Shown: positions 25,117 to 34,684, counted from the stretch's first letter. The stretch is DNA of 64,000 nt from Fluviicola taffensis DSM 16823 (GCF_000194605.1 NC_015321.1:1364001-1428000), one strand, 5' to 3'. The notes: generated from the letters alone by a model not told the origin. Numbers and translations are program-made.

Positions 25117-28100
25117 TTACTGTTTTATGATCATTTCACGGAATGCTTTTCCATCCAACTCATAGATCAATTGATAATTTCCGGCAGATAAATGCCCAAT
25201 CAATAAATCCACGATGATATTATCCACTATTTTCTCCAGAACAATTCTTCCCGAGTTATCCATCAAAACAATCCTCCCTCCAACTCTGTCGGATTTGACA
25301 ACCAGGATTTCAGAAGCAGGATTTGGATAAATAACAAATTTTAATTCTTCTTGGAGAAATGCACCTGGAGAAATGGTTGACAAAATAGGAATTTGTTCAT
25401 TTGAAGACATGACATCGGAGAAAACACCCGCACCATTTTCTGCTTTAACAGAAAAATAATACCTGTTTCCGGCATTCAAGCTCAAACCACCAACACTTAT
25501 ATCCGTGCTCCAATAGTTATTTTTCCATTCCATCACATCAGTCGCTCCGATCTCTGTACCAATAGCCACCCAATAATTCGCAATATCCGAATTCGCATCA
25601 AAAGAAGTTGTCCAGTTCGCTTCCAGCATGGAAGTATATGTTGTAGTTGAAGCATCCGCAAGCAATACATCGTTGACCGTTTGAATTGCGGATGGGGTTG
25701 TCCAGTCAATTTTCACATCCTGAGAAGAGACCGCAGATAAATTTCCAGCAACGTCCTGAACAATTGACCGAATACGACCTACAGAAGTAGAAGAATTAGG
25801 ACTTTCATAGCGCATATCACCACTCGCACCAACAGTAATAGGAGTACTTGAACTTCTCGAACGATAAACACGTAAATCATTTACTTTATAAACACAATTC
25901 CCAGTTCGGAAAGAGATGTAATTTCCAGTAGTGAGTGGAGTCGGATCTGTCCAGGTTCTCGCCAGTACATTGTTTACATACACTTGGTGTTTTCCAGTAG
26001 TTCGGTCGTAGGCAACTTTGTAATCGTACCATTGATCGACATTAAAATTATACACCACTTCATCAACCAAACTATACGTATCATTTGTTACTTCATAAAT
26101 CTGAATCTTGTCATTATCCAAGCGGAAGAATACAAAATAAGAATTCCCCCTGTTGGGCAAAGTAGGATCACTGCAGAAATAATGGAAACCAGCTCTGCGG
26201 TTGGTTCCTGTTCCCGACATAGCTCCAGACCATTGATAGAGGTAACGATCACTCAAATTACTGGTTACGTTTGCCCATATATTCGAATTCCCATTGGACT
26301 CATCACTATGAACGAGGTTTCCGGAACCCAAAGCCCACATACCCGACTGAGAAGTCCAGCTGGAATGAATAGCAGTCTGATCGAAGTTGTCATTAAAAAA
26401 TCCTTTCGCTGCATTGGAGCGCCAATCACTACCCGTAAGGTCTGTGACCTGGTAAAAAGACTTTTCAACACCACTTCCGCCTGCATTATCGGTATCCATA
26501 TAAGTAGCAGTAAAATTCTGTGTGACCCAGCTTCCTGGAACACTTACAGTGGTCATCGGAGCAATGACATCCCCCAAAGCAGGGTTCGTAACAACACTTG
26601 TCCAATTTGCAACCCATCCTGCAGCAGTTGTAGCACAATCGCTTCTGAATTCAATCAGTAAAGATCCACTAGAAGAAGTAATTGTTCCTGGGGAATTGGT
26701 TCCTGTATACGTCCCGATTAAAGGTGCAGCAGTAGTTGCTCCATCATAAATGTAGAGGTAATCCCAATTTGCTTCGATAGAAAAACTAGAGAAGTTCAAA
26801 GTAATTGAACTGGCATTTGCTGGTTGGATAAGTGTCAAAGAACGTTGGTCATTGCTGTAATTCGCTCCGCTACCTCCGGAATCCGTAAAAGTTCCGCTAG
26901 ACGCATTCAAATTATTCTGAGTTGGATTATTGTTCACCAATTGATAATACAAGGCCCAATTCCAATAAATTCCTGGATCGGTATGTGTTTGATTGGGGAA
27001 ATGCTGGTGTCCTTTGATTTTGATGCATCCACCCAACACATTTGCACCACTTGTTGCTGCACCTGAAAATGTTCTCAGCGGACTAATTCCGTATCCACTT
27101 TGGCAAATGTCGCGGGTAATTCCTGCAGAAGCATTATACAATGCAGGTGTGTACCATTGCGCCTGAGTCACATATCCTTCGTGTTCGTATCCAATCGTAT
27201 ACGGATTTTCGGAGCCTACATGCCACGCTTTATTTGCTTCTAGAACCATTTGAGTAACCTGACCATCCGAAGAGCGAACTACATAATGATAAGAAACACT
27301 TGATGAACAATTCTGAGACCAGGATATTGCTCCTGCATAAGTTCCCTGAATAGTGTGAATAGTAATAGCAGAAATAGCAGTACCACTTCGAGAACTGAAA
27401 TTACAGGAAGGAGCAGGATTCCATACAGCTGGCGTATACTCGAGTGATTTAACCAAGCTCTCTGTTTTTTTTGGAAGGTAATTCTGACCTGAATTTGATT
27501 GAATTCCATTCTCAGAAAAAGTAATCCTTTGAGCACTTAAAACTGACAAGTTCTGAGACCCGAAAAGGCTTTTCAAATCAAAATTGTAATTGGGGAAATG
27601 ATACAAAGCCGAATTTTCATCGTTATTCAGAAATTTGAATAATTCGTAGAGTTCGGCATCTCTTGCAAATGCATTTACTCTTCCAGAATCAGATAAATAG
27701 GACAGCCTATTAAAAATCTCCTTCAGAGAATTTGGAAGTGAAGTTCCTTTTAGCTCTTTCATGTAGACATCAACAACCTTTCCAAAGGCAGAAATTTCAG
27801 CTGCAGGATCTTGCTTAATTTGAGAAACTGGAACTCCGGAAATTTGTGAAACGAGTTTCAGATTCTCTTTGAAATAGCCCTTGCCATGGGCAATCAGTCC
27901 TAAAAAGCCGTGAGACTTTGGCAGGCCAGAACAAGACTCTAATTCAGAGGTTGTCAAATAAGACATCCGGGTTTGAGTGAACGAAACAGCTTCCAAAATT
28001 CCTTTTGGAATCCCTGGATAAGCAGCATAAGTTTGCTGACAGTAAGATTCGAAATTCGCCTGACTTGTCTGTGCCAGCGCTGTGAAGCCGAATAAACAGC

Positions 28101-28125
28101 TTGTGAATAGTAGGATTTTCTTCAT
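25117..28125 (-). CDS. T9SS-exported peptidoglycan hydrolase: transglycosylase-like plus amidase_2, CUB and Fn3 domains
   Basis: 1,002 residues. A signal peptide (MKKILLFTSCLFGFTALAQ) is followed by a lysozyme-like region at about 25-140 (YPGIPKGILEAVSFTQTRMS, GFLGLIAHGKGYFKENL). An N-acetylmuramoyl-L-alanine amidase_2/PGRP domain spans about 250-400 (AITIHTIQGTYAGAISW, SYHYVVRSSDGQVTQMV, GYEHEGY, and HQHFPNQTHTDPG with zinc ligands). A CUB domain (about 410-510: NWDYLYIYDGATTAAPLIG), a jelly-roll/concanavalin-like domain, an Fn3-like domain and a T9SS domain (VIYPNPASEILVV) follow. It is predicted to cut peptidoglycan outside the cell, so targets may be other bacteria or cell-wall debris. 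It is monocistronic. Confidence 0.88.
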   Translation of the reverse strand: MKKILLFTSCLFGFTALAQTSQANFESYCQQTYAAYPGIPKGILEAVSFTQTRMSYLTTSELESCSGLPKSHGFLGLIAHGKGYFKENLKLVSQISGVPVSQIKQDPAAEISAFGKVVDVYMKELKGTSLPNSLKEIFNRLSYLSDSGRVNAFARDAELYELFKFLNNDENSALYHFPNYNFDLKSLFGSQNLSVLSAQRITFSENGIQSNSGQNYLPKKTESLVKSLEYTPAVWNPAPSCNFSSRSGTAISAITIHTIQGTYAGAISWSQNCSSSVSYHYVVRSSDGQVTQMVLEANKAWHVGSENPYTIGYEHEGYVTQAQWYTPALYNASAGITRDICQSGYGISPLRTFSGAATSGANVLGGCIKIKGHQHFPNQTHTDPGIYWNWALYYQLVNNNPTQNNLNASSGTFTDSGGSGANYSNDQRSLTLIQPANASSITLNFSSFSIEANWDYLYIYDGATTAAPLIGTYTGTNSPGTITSSSGSLLIEFRSDCATTAAGWVANWTSVVTNPALGDVIAPMTTVSVPGSWVTQNFTATYMDTDNAGGSGVEKSFYQVTDLTGSDWRSNAAKGFFNDNFDQTAIHSSWTSQSGMWALGSGNLVHSDESNGNSNIWANVTSNLSDRYLYQWSGAMSGTGTNRRAGFHYFCSDPTLPNRGNSYFVFFRLDNDKIQIYEVTNDTYSLVDEVVYNFNVDQWYDYKVAYDRTTGKHQVYVNNVLARTWTDPTPLTTGNYISFRTGNCVYKVNDLRVYRSRSSSTPITVGASGDMRYESPNSSTSVGRIRSIVQDVAGNLSAVSSQDVKIDWTTPSAIQTVNDVLLADASTTTYTSMLEANWTTSFDANSDIANYWVAIGTEIGATDVMEWKNNYWSTDISVGGLSLNAGNRYYFSVKAENGAGVFSDVMSSNEQIPILSTISPGAFLQEELKFVIYPNPASEILVVKSDRVGGRIVLMDNSGRIVLEKIVDNIIVDLLIGHLSAGNYQLIYELDGKAFREMIIKQ

Positions 28126-28245
28126 ATATTTTCAATCAGTAGTATTGAACTAATATATTCAATTCTTTACATACTTGAAAATCAATATGAAACAAAATGG
28201 ATTTAGTAATTTAAATTTACCTAGCAGGACTTTTCAAATCCTGTT

Positions 28246-28587
28246 TTACTCATGAAAAATATGGATCCATAGCACTCTAGAAAATCGAAAGTTGAAAAAC
28301 ATAGTAAAGAGCAAAACAGTGAACATCAGTGTAAAAATCCAAGCTAAAGGGAGAAACCACGCGAAGATTAAGAAAACGGGAACCAACTCAGCTATTGCTA
28401 GTCCGTAGCTAATATACATCGCTCCAAAAAAGTAACCTGGCTCTTTATCAAAACGATAATTACATTCAGAACAACGTTCGTGCATTTTAGGAGCTTTCAA
28501 ACGAAGCAAAGATCCTTTCGTTTCAAAAATTTTTCCTTTTCCGCAAATCGGACAACATCCGTTCAATATTGGTGTAAACTTTGACAT
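28246..28587 (-). CDS. DUF983 family zinc-ribbon membrane protein
   Basis: 113 residues. The N-terminal half has two Cys pairs, CPICGKG and CSECNYRFDKEPGYFFGAMY, the DUF983 signature. Two TM helices follow (about 60-102: AELVPVFLIFAWFLP, WIFTLMFTVLLFTMFF). The function of the family is unknown; a metal-binding inner-membrane role is plausible. It is divergent from the AraC gene across 156 bases. Confidence 0.88.
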   Translation of the reverse strand: MSKFTPILNGCCPICGKGKIFETKGSLLRLKAPKMHERCSECNYRFDKEPGYFFGAMYISYGLAIAELVPVFLIFAWFLPLAWIFTLMFTVLLFTMFFNFRFSRVLWIHIFHE

Positions 28588-28743
28588 CGCTTTTTTTTAC
28601 AAAGGTAACTCAGTTAAATCTATCCATATATTATTCATTAACTCCAATAATTACATTATTCAGACATATCCAAATTATTTCCTCTCTGACGCTCAATCTA
28701 ATTTGTTCTTCAAAAGCTGTCGTTTTTTCTTGTATTTTTAAGC

Positions 28744-29613
28744 ATGAGTTTTCCGCGTCTTCCCATTGAAAAATTCGATGAAAATGGCTTATTACAAGCT
28801 TTTTATATCAATCGCTTTTCCGAACATTTAAAAAAATATCATTCAGACATTAATCATCCACACAAACACGACTTTTACCTCACCGTTTTCTTTACAAAAG
28901 GAAAAGGGACACATGATATTGATTTCAACTCTTATCCAATAGAAGCAAATACCGTGTTTTTTCTTCAGCCAGAACAAATTCACGATTGGAAATTTGAGGA
29001 AGAAGCTGAAGGTTGGATTCTATTTCACTCGGAAGATTTTTACAAACTTTATTCTACTCACTTTGAATTGCATCATTGGCCGTTTTTTCAATCACGAGAT
29101 TCAAAACCAGCGCTAAAAATTGACGGAAAAATTGGAGAAGTTTTGTTGCTCCGTTTTCGTGAAATGATGGAAGAGTATCAATTAAACACCAGTCATTCCT
29201 TTCTAAAAATAGCTAGTTTGAGCCAGCTCATTTATTCAGATTTAGCACGAATATATGACAATAATGAATCCATTTCAGCTCCAAAAAATAGCCGATATCA
29301 AAACCATTTTCATCAATTCATGGAGCTCTTAAATGCAAACTACATATTCAATAAAAATGCTTCATTCTACGCTGAAAAGCTAGCAATGACTACTAAGCAT
29401 TTACATCGAATTTGTCTATCAAGTACTGGAAAAAGTACTACTCAACTCATCGCTGAACGATTAATCTTAGAAACCAAAAGGAAATTAGTCAGTGATTCGA
29501 AAAGCATTCAAGAAATTGCAGATGAATTAGGATTTGAAAACTACCCATACTTTCATTTATTTTTCAAGAAACATGCAGGGGAAACGCCGAAGCAATTCAG
29601 GGAGAGGAATTGA
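28744..29613 (+). CDS. AraC-family transcriptional regulator
   Basis: 289 residues. An N-terminal cupin-like sensor (about 30-110: HPHKHDFYLTVFFTKGKGTH, VFFLQPEQIHDWKFEE) is followed by a linker. The C-terminal AraC domain has two helix-turn-helix units (about 200-285: YAEKLAMTTKHLHRICLSS, IQEIADELGFENYPYFHLFF, GETPKQFRERN). It probably senses a small ligand through the His-rich cupin and regulates nearby or distant genes; the target is unknown. It is convergent with gpsA, with only 4 bases between stops, and no terminator is apparent. Confidence 0.92.
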   Translation: MSFPRLPIEKFDENGLLQAFYINRFSEHLKKYHSDINHPHKHDFYLTVFFTKGKGTHDIDFNSYPIEANTVFFLQPEQIHDWKFEEEAEGWILFHSEDFYKLYSTHFELHHWPFFQSRDSKPALKIDGKIGEVLLLRFREMMEEYQLNTSHSFLKIASLSQLIYSDLARIYDNNESISAPKNSRYQNHFHQFMELLNANYIFNKNASFYAEKLAMTTKHLHRICLSSTGKSTTQLIAERLILETKRKLVSDSKSIQEIADELGFENYPYFHLFFKKHAGETPKQFRERN

Positions 29614-29617
29614 ATGA

Positions 29618-30619
29618 TTAAGTTAGTTTGTCTGTTAAGATTTTCATTTCAATAACAGGAGATATTTTCTCATACAGGATATTGTAAACGGCTTCCAAAA
29701 TAGGCATATCGACTTGGAATTTCTTGTTGATTTCCTTGACACATTTGGTGGCATAATATCCTTCCGCGATCATATCCATTTCCAACTGAGCAGTTTTCAC
29801 AGAATATCCTTTCCCGATCATAAAACCAAAGGTTCGATTTCGGGAAAACTTCGAATATGCAGTTACTAATAAATCACCCAAATAAGCAGATGACTTCACA
29901 TCGCGGTGAATAGGGCTAACTTCATCTATGAAATTTTCAATCTCTTGAATAGCATTGGCAATTAGAACCGATTGAAAGTTATCTCCATAACCCAATCCAG
30001 CGCAAATTCCGGAAGCCAAGGCATATACATTTTTCAAAACTGCCGAAAGTTCTGTTCCAAACAAATCGTCAGAAGTAGTAGTTTTGATATACCTACAAGC
30101 AAGCATACGTGCCATTTCCTCAGCAATGTTTTCATGCTGACAAGCGACAGTCAAATAAGAAAGACGCTCCAAAGCAACTTCCTCCGCATGACATGGTCCG
30201 CAAATGATTCCAATATCTTTATAAGGAGTACCAAATGTTTTATGAAAAAAGCGCGCTGGAATAGCATTGTATTCGGGAACAATTCCTTTTACAGCCGAAA
30301 AAACAACCTTTCCTTTGAATAAATCGGGCGTTGTATCTTTAAACAAATCGACCAAAAAAGCAGATGGTGTTGCAACAATTAAAACATCACTTCTACTAAT
30401 AATCGCTTCTAAATCGTTTGAGACATAAATCTGATTCAAATCAAATTCAACCGACTGCAAATAAGACGGATTGTGCTTATACCTCATAATATGAGCCACT
30501 TGATCTTCTCTACGTACAAACCAATTGACCTGTGCAAAATTATTACACAAGATTTTAACCAGGGCAGTAGCCCAGCTACCTCCTCCAATGACACCAACGG
30601 TTTTCATTCGCTTATTCAT
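29618..30619 (-). CDS. gpsA: NAD(P)-dependent glycerol-3-phosphate dehydrogenase
   Basis: 333 residues from the ATG at 30619 (MNKRMKTVGVIGGGSWATAL). An open frame continues upstream to 30715, but those 32 residues precede the Rossmann motif without conservation. A start at 30607 is also possible. It reduces dihydroxyacetone phosphate to sn-glycerol-3-phosphate, the backbone for phospholipids, in the cytoplasm. Signatures are VIGGGSWATAL (NAD binding), ICGPCHAEEVALE, ELSAVLKNVYALASGICAGLG with the catalytic Lys, and NRTFGFMIGKG. It is divergent from the RidA-like gene. Confidence 0.95.
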   Translation of the reverse strand: MNKRMKTVGVIGGGSWATALVKILCNNFAQVNWFVRREDQVAHIMRYKHNPSYLQSVEFDLNQIYVSNDLEAIISRSDVLIVATPSAFLVDLFKDTTPDLFKGKVVFSAVKGIVPEYNAIPARFFHKTFGTPYKDIGIICGPCHAEEVALERLSYLTVACQHENIAEEMARMLACRYIKTTTSDDLFGTELSAVLKNVYALASGICAGLGYGDNFQSVLIANAIQEIENFIDEVSPIHRDVKSSAYLGDLLVTAYSKFSRNRTFGFMIGKGYSVKTAQLEMDMIAEGYYATKCVKEINKKFQVDMPILEAVYNILYEKISPVIEMKILTDKLT

Positions 30620-30715
30620 AGTCTCGACAAATGTACATATAATTCTCTTCGTTGTATTCAACCAGACTCTTTCGAAGACTGAAAATAATTCGTTATGCAA
30701 TCTAACAGAAAGCAC

Positions 30716-30723
30716 TATCTTTG
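30716..30723 (+). promoter_or_regulatory. -7 promoter element upstream of the RidA-like gene
   Basis: TATCTTTG fits TAnnTTTG exactly and lies 10 bases before the ATG at 30734. No clear TTTG was found at the -33 position. Confidence 0.5.
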
Positions 30724-30733
30724 CTAAAAAAAT

Positions 30734-31168
30734 ATGGCAGAAGTTTCACGTATTTCCACAAACAAAGCTCCGAAACCAGTAGGATTATACCCTCATGCAC
30801 GCAAAGTTGGCAATCTTCTATTTTTATCGGGAGTTGGACCAAGAGTAGCAGGCTCTGATGATATTGATTCAGCGGTTCCAGGTCTGAAATTGGATAAAAA
30901 CGGGAATTTCATTGAGTTTGATTTCGAAGCACAATGCCGAAGTGTATTTGACAATGTTCGAATTATTTTGGAAGAATCTGGATCAAGCTGGGATCAGTTA
31001 GTTGACGTAACCGTTTTCTTGGTAAATATGAAGCGTGATTTTCATGTTTACAACCGTATTTATGCGGAGTATTTCAAAGACAACTTACCTTGTAGAACAA
31101 CAGTCGAAATCAACTCGCTTCCTACCCCAATTGCCATCGAATTAAAGTGTATTGCAACAATTGACTAA
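30734..31168 (+). CDS. RidA/YjgF/2-aminomuconate-deaminase-like protein
   Basis: 144 residues. It is a single chorismate-mutase-like RidA domain: VGNLLFLSGVGPR, FDNVRIILEESGSSWDQLVDVTVFLVNM, and the ligand-binding Arg in LPCRTTVEINSLPTPIAIEL. RidA proteins remove reactive enamine/imine intermediates; the extended middle (VAGSDDIDSAVPGLKLDKNG) resembles the aminomuconate-deaminase branch. The substrate is therefore uncertain. The next gene starts 7 bases after its stop, suggesting an operon through to the methyltransferase gene. Confidence 0.88.
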   Translation: MAEVSRISTNKAPKPVGLYPHARKVGNLLFLSGVGPRVAGSDDIDSAVPGLKLDKNGNFIEFDFEAQCRSVFDNVRIILEESGSSWDQLVDVTVFLVNMKRDFHVYNRIYAEYFKDNLPCRTTVEINSLPTPIAIELKCIATID

Positions 31169-31175
31169 TTAAATT

Positions 31176-31757
31176 ATGATCGGATTTGCTATTCGCAGTT
31201 TACTAGCTGCAGGAATGTTATTCTTAACTGTTTATTCTTTTTATACTGGTTACTGGGGCTGGGGTATCTTTCTGATTTTCCCTACAGCACTTGTAATTTT
31301 GTCGTTTAATTACAACGAAAACTTGGCTTTCACGCTGAATCACATGCGTACTGGAAATCAAGACAAAGCGCAACGTGCTATTAACCGCATTACAGCACCT
31401 CAATTTTTGCCAAAACGCCAAAGAGCATATGTAATTTACATGCAAGCTTTGTTAAATGCACAAGCTTTTCCTTCCGTTAAAATTGAAGGGATGTTGCGTG
31501 AGGCCATTCAGTTGGGCCTGAAAAGAGGTCATGACAAAGCAATGGCTCGTATGCATTTAGCTGGACTTTGTGTTCAATCAGGTCGCAGACAAGAAGCAGT
31601 GACATTATTAGCAGAAGCTAAAAAAATGGACGATAGCGGAATGTTAAAAGATCAAATCAAAATGATGCAAAGTCAAATGCAGAATGCACCTTCTAAAAAT
31701 CAGATGCGCATGGCACAAATGATGGGAGGCCGCAAGAAGACGCCTAAAATGCGTTAA
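31176..31757 (+). CDS. Membrane protein with TPR-like helices
   Basis: 193 residues. Two N-terminal TM helices (about 3-24 and 28-45: LLAAGMLFLTVYSFYTGYWG, GIFLIFPTALVILSF) are followed by a cytoplasmic helical region with repeated ~34-residue TPR-like units (MRTGNQDKAQRAINR, MHLAGLCVQSGRRQEAVTLL). The C-terminus is Met/Lys-rich and basic. The family function is unknown; TPR regions usually mediate protein contacts. It is tightly packed between the RidA-like and methyltransferase genes. Confidence 0.7.
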   Translation: MIGFAIRSLLAAGMLFLTVYSFYTGYWGWGIFLIFPTALVILSFNYNENLAFTLNHMRTGNQDKAQRAINRITAPQFLPKRQRAYVIYMQALLNAQAFPSVKIEGMLREAIQLGLKRGHDKAMARMHLAGLCVQSGRRQEAVTLLAEAKKMDDSGMLKDQIKMMQSQMQNAPSKNQMRMAQMMGGRKKTPKMR

Positions 31758-31763
31758 TTTTTG

Positions 31764-32618
31764 ATGAAAACATTTGCCAATTTTCCTGAAAATTATGAGC
31801 TCATTGATGCTGGTGGTGGAAGAAAACTGGAACGCTGGGGAACAGTAACTACCATTCGCCCAGAGCATCAAGCATATTTTGGCGCAGCATTATCTAAAAA
31901 AGAGTGGACAGATTTAGCTGATTGGGAATTTATTCCGAAAACAGAAGGTTCACTACAAGGAGTTTGGAAAAAATTAAAGGCTCAAGCAGCTGAAGAATGG
32001 ATTTTCTCAAGCAATCAGCTTATTTTCAACTTGCGAATCACAACGAATAAACATGTTGGGTTGTTTCCTGAGCAACAGATTAATTGGGAATTCCTTTCCG
32101 CCCATTTAGATTCCTCCAAACGTTTTTTAAATGCTTTTGCATATACTGGAGCAGCATCCCTTTTTGGAAGAAGAACGGGAGCAGAAGTCATTCATTGCGA
32201 CAGCGTAAAACCGATGCTCGATTGGGGAAGACAAAATCAATTATCCTCTCAATTAGACGGAATCAAATGGGTGCACGAAGACGCCTTGAAATTCATTCAG
32301 CGAGAAGTTAAAAGAGGAAATAAATACGATGTTGTGCAGTTAGATCCACCAGCTTGGGGACTTGGTACAAAAGGCGAGAAATGGAAATTAGAAGACTTAT
32401 TAGGAACTTTACTTTCAGAGGCATTTCAACTACTTTCCAAATCAGGAGTTTTGATTTTAAATACCTACTCTCCAAAAATAGATCTCAAAACGATTCATCA
32501 CATCATTCAAGAATCGGGAATATCTACAAATAAGGCTGAAAATTCTGAATTATGGCTTAAAACGAATAGTGGAAAAGAGCTTTACTATGGAATTTTGACA
32601 CGGATTTACAACCACTAA
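31764..32618 (+). CDS. Class I SAM-dependent methyltransferase, RlmI/RlmK-like
   Basis: 284 residues from the ATG at 31764; a TTG two codons' width upstream is less likely. The SAM-binding core is LNAFAYTGAASLFGRRTGAEVIHCDSV in separate strands, then VHEDALKFI and the catalytic-type motif VVQLDPPAWGLGTKG, as in 23S rRNA cytosine-5 methyltransferases of the RlmI/YccW group. No N-terminal PUA domain is visible, so the substrate may differ. It ends one base before the stop of the convergent response regulator gene. Confidence 0.85.
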   Translation: MKTFANFPENYELIDAGGGRKLERWGTVTTIRPEHQAYFGAALSKKEWTDLADWEFIPKTEGSLQGVWKKLKAQAAEEWIFSSNQLIFNLRITTNKHVGLFPEQQINWEFLSAHLDSSKRFLNAFAYTGAASLFGRRTGAEVIHCDSVKPMLDWGRQNQLSSQLDGIKWVHEDALKFIQREVKRGNKYDVVQLDPPAWGLGTKGEKWKLEDLLGTLLSEAFQLLSKSGVLILNTYSPKIDLKTIHHIIQESGISTNKAENSELWLKTNSGKELYYGILTRIYNH

Positions 32619-33299
32619 TCACTCTCCCTTGTTTTTTTGCAGAACTCCATTTTGAATAGCAAACATAACCAATCCAACGACATTTCTTGCACCTACTTTG
32701 TTCATCATTGAAGTTCTAGCACTTTCAATGGTTCGTTTACTTTTAAATAGTTTATCTGAAATTTCCTGAGTAGTCATTTCATCACAAATCATTTCTAAAA
32801 TAGTTAATTCGTTCGAGTTAAATAATACCATCGAATTCTCGTTAAACGAAGGTTGAATTTTCCCCGTATGAACCATTTTTGCTATGAACATCTTTGAAGT
32901 CCGATCACTTAAATAATACCCCGTTTCTACAGCAGATCGAATTGCCATCTGAATCTCTTCAGCTTCATCATCTTTCGACAAGTATCCATTTGCGCCATTT
33001 TCTATCGCTAATTCAACAAATTCAGCGTCATCATACATGGAAAGAAGCAAGACTTTCACATCAGGAAAAAATTCTCTAATTTCTTTTGTGGCTTCGATTC
33101 CATTCATTACGGGCATTCTGAAATCAATAAGAGCCAAATCTACTTGAGTCGTGCGCAACGATTCTATTAATAAAAGCCCATTTTCCACAGCTACAACAAC
33201 TTCAAAACCATTGATATCATTCAATAATTTCACCAATCCATTTCTAAAAATAGATTGATCTTCTGCAATTGCTATTCTGATATTTCTTTTGCTTTCCAT
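32619..33299 (-). CDS. LuxR/NarL-type response regulator
   Basis: 226 residues. The receiver domain has phosphoacceptor D59 (LALIDFRMPVMNG), acidic pocket EDQ near residue 13, and the switch Lys in GANGYLSKDD. The C-terminal LuxR-type HTH (about 155-215) reads LTILEMICDEMTTQEISDKL then KSKRTIESARTSMMNKVGA. It is the DNA-binding partner of the upstream kinase: its start lies inside the kinase gene's 3' end (28-base overlap). Targets are unknown. Confidence 0.93.
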   Translation of the reverse strand: MESKRNIRIAIAEDQSIFRNGLVKLLNDINGFEVVVAVENGLLLIESLRTTQVDLALIDFRMPVMNGIEATKEIREFFPDVKVLLLSMYDDAEFVELAIENGANGYLSKDDEAEEIQMAIRSAVETGYYLSDRTSKMFIAKMVHTGKIQPSFNENSMVLFNSNELTILEMICDEMTTQEISDKLFKSKRTIESARTSMMNKVGARNVVGLVMFAIQNGVLQKNKGE

Positions 33300-34078
33300 T
33301 TTAGAACAACTTTTGTACCTGGTTTCAGTAATTCATATTCAATTTGAGCATCAATTTGCTGACTTCTACTTTCAATATTTTTCAATCCCAAACTTTGAGA
33401 TTTCAACTTGTCTTCCTTTGTAGGAATGAATCCAATTCCGTTGTCAGTAACACTCAACTGAATCCCCTCTTCATTTTGTTCCAAAGTTATTTCAATATTT
33501 GTCGCTTCTGCGTACTTTAGAATATTGTTAATTAACTCTTGTAAGATACGATAAACGGCCAAATTAACCTCTCTTGTCTGAGAATTACTTTTTGGATCAT
33601 TCACTGCAATAACCGAAAAATCGACGTTGGATATTTGTTGTGCCAATGTATTTATTAAACTCTTCACGGCTGGAATAAGACCCAACTCCTCTAAAATTGT
33701 TGGGAGCAAGCGATTGGATAAACTTCTAATTTTGTTAATTGATATTTGTACTCCTTCGTTCAAGAATTTCCGCTCATTATCATCTATTGGCAAGGATGCA
33801 AAGGATAGTTTCAAAGCAGTAAGAGAAGAACCAATATCATCGTGTAATTCTATTGCAATTCGGCGCTGTTCAATTTCCTTTGCATCCAAAATTGCTTGAA
33901 CCAAGTCATTTTTGTAATTCAATTCCAACTGAACCATTTCTTGCTTTTTTCGCCTCATTTTTTGTTGATATAGCACTGCGAAAACAATAATCGACAAAGC
34001 AAGAATAAACATCGCCAAAGAAGCAATGATTAACAAAAAGCCTAAGTTAGACGGTACCTGCTGAGCCATATTGCGCAT
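33272..34078 (-). CDS. HisKA_3-type sensor histidine kinase, single TM
   Basis: 268 residues (a second Met at 4 is possible). One TM helix (about 12-37) is followed by a short coiled linker. The HisKA_3 dimerisation motif IAIELHDDIGSSLTALKLS has the phospho-acceptor His at 79. The HATPase domain has the N-box LQELINNILKYA and the G-box VTDNGIGFIP. There is almost no extracytoplasmic domain, so sensing may come from the overlapping upstream membrane protein. It overlaps that gene by 37 bases and the response regulator by 28 bases. Confidence 0.92.
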   Translation of the reverse strand: MRNMAQQVPSNLGFLLIIASLAMFILALSIIVFAVLYQQKMRRKKQEMVQLELNYKNDLVQAILDAKEIEQRRIAIELHDDIGSSLTALKLSFASLPIDDNERKFLNEGVQISINKIRSLSNRLLPTILEELGLIPAVKSLINTLAQQISNVDFSVIAVNDPKSNSQTREVNLAVYRILQELINNILKYAEATNIEITLEQNEEGIQLSVTDNGIGFIPTKEDKLKSQSLGLKNIESRSQQIDAQIEYELLKPGTKVVLKWKAKEISE

Positions 34079-34680
34079 GTATATAACAGATTGTAAAATA
34101 AAATCTGAACCAAATTGATTCCGTTCAAAATAGAATGAATTTCTGCCCCAAAATAACCATTAATGAGGTAATCATAGAGTACATTATAAACAAATGTACA
34201 TGAATGACCAAGAAGCAAGACTCCACCAACAACAAAATAAATATCCTTGAAAGGATTGAATACTTTTTCTGTACGAAACATTTCAATAAAATAACTAATA
34301 ATGACAAATGTAACGCAGCAAAAAGTTATTCCAGTTTGAACTGAAGCATGATTTTGCCAATCATCAAATGAATTGGTTAAAGTCGTCAATATGATTGCTA
34401 TTGAAGATACTAAAATCAATAAAATTTTAGACCTTTTCTTTGAAAATTGAGTGAAAAAGAAAATACTTGGGAACATCAGTTCGACATACAGGTAAATTCT
34501 ATAAAGCCACAAATTATTAATTCCTTTGTTGGCAAGTATTAATCCAGTAAGTTCGAATAAAAGAGTTAGTAATACATATAAAATAAGCAGTTTTGAAACA
34601 AAAAGGAGGTGTCCTCTAAACCAAAGAACACCTCCTAATAATAAAGGTCCCAAATAGGAATATACTATTATTTCAAACAA
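34042..34680 (-). CDS. Polytopic membrane protein coupled to the two-component system
   Basis: 212 residues with about six or seven TM helices (for example YSYLGPLLLGGVLWF, LLILYVLLTLLFELTGLIL, ILLILVSSIAIILTTL, ITFCCVTFVIISYFI). No enzyme motif is visible. Because it overlaps the histidine kinase gene by 37 bases and the kinase lacks a sensor domain, it is a candidate sensory or signal-transfer subunit; this is inference. It starts 4 bases after the stop of the CPPYC-tailed protein gene. Confidence 0.78.
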   Translation of the reverse strand: MFEIIVYSYLGPLLLGGVLWFRGHLLFVSKLLILYVLLTLLFELTGLILANKGINNLWLYRIYLYVELMFPSIFFFTQFSKKRSKILLILVSSIAIILTTLTNSFDDWQNHASVQTGITFCCVTFVIISYFIEMFRTEKVFNPFKDIYFVVGGVLLLGHSCTFVYNVLYDYLINGYFGAEIHSILNGINLVQILFYNLLYTCAIWLSRYRLT

Positions 34681-34684
34681 ATTT

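Noticed and set aside
25984-26661. 225-codon plus-strand frame
   Set aside because: It lies wholly antisense to the T9SS peptidoglycan hydrolase, has no recognisable domain, and its composition is that of a shadow frame.
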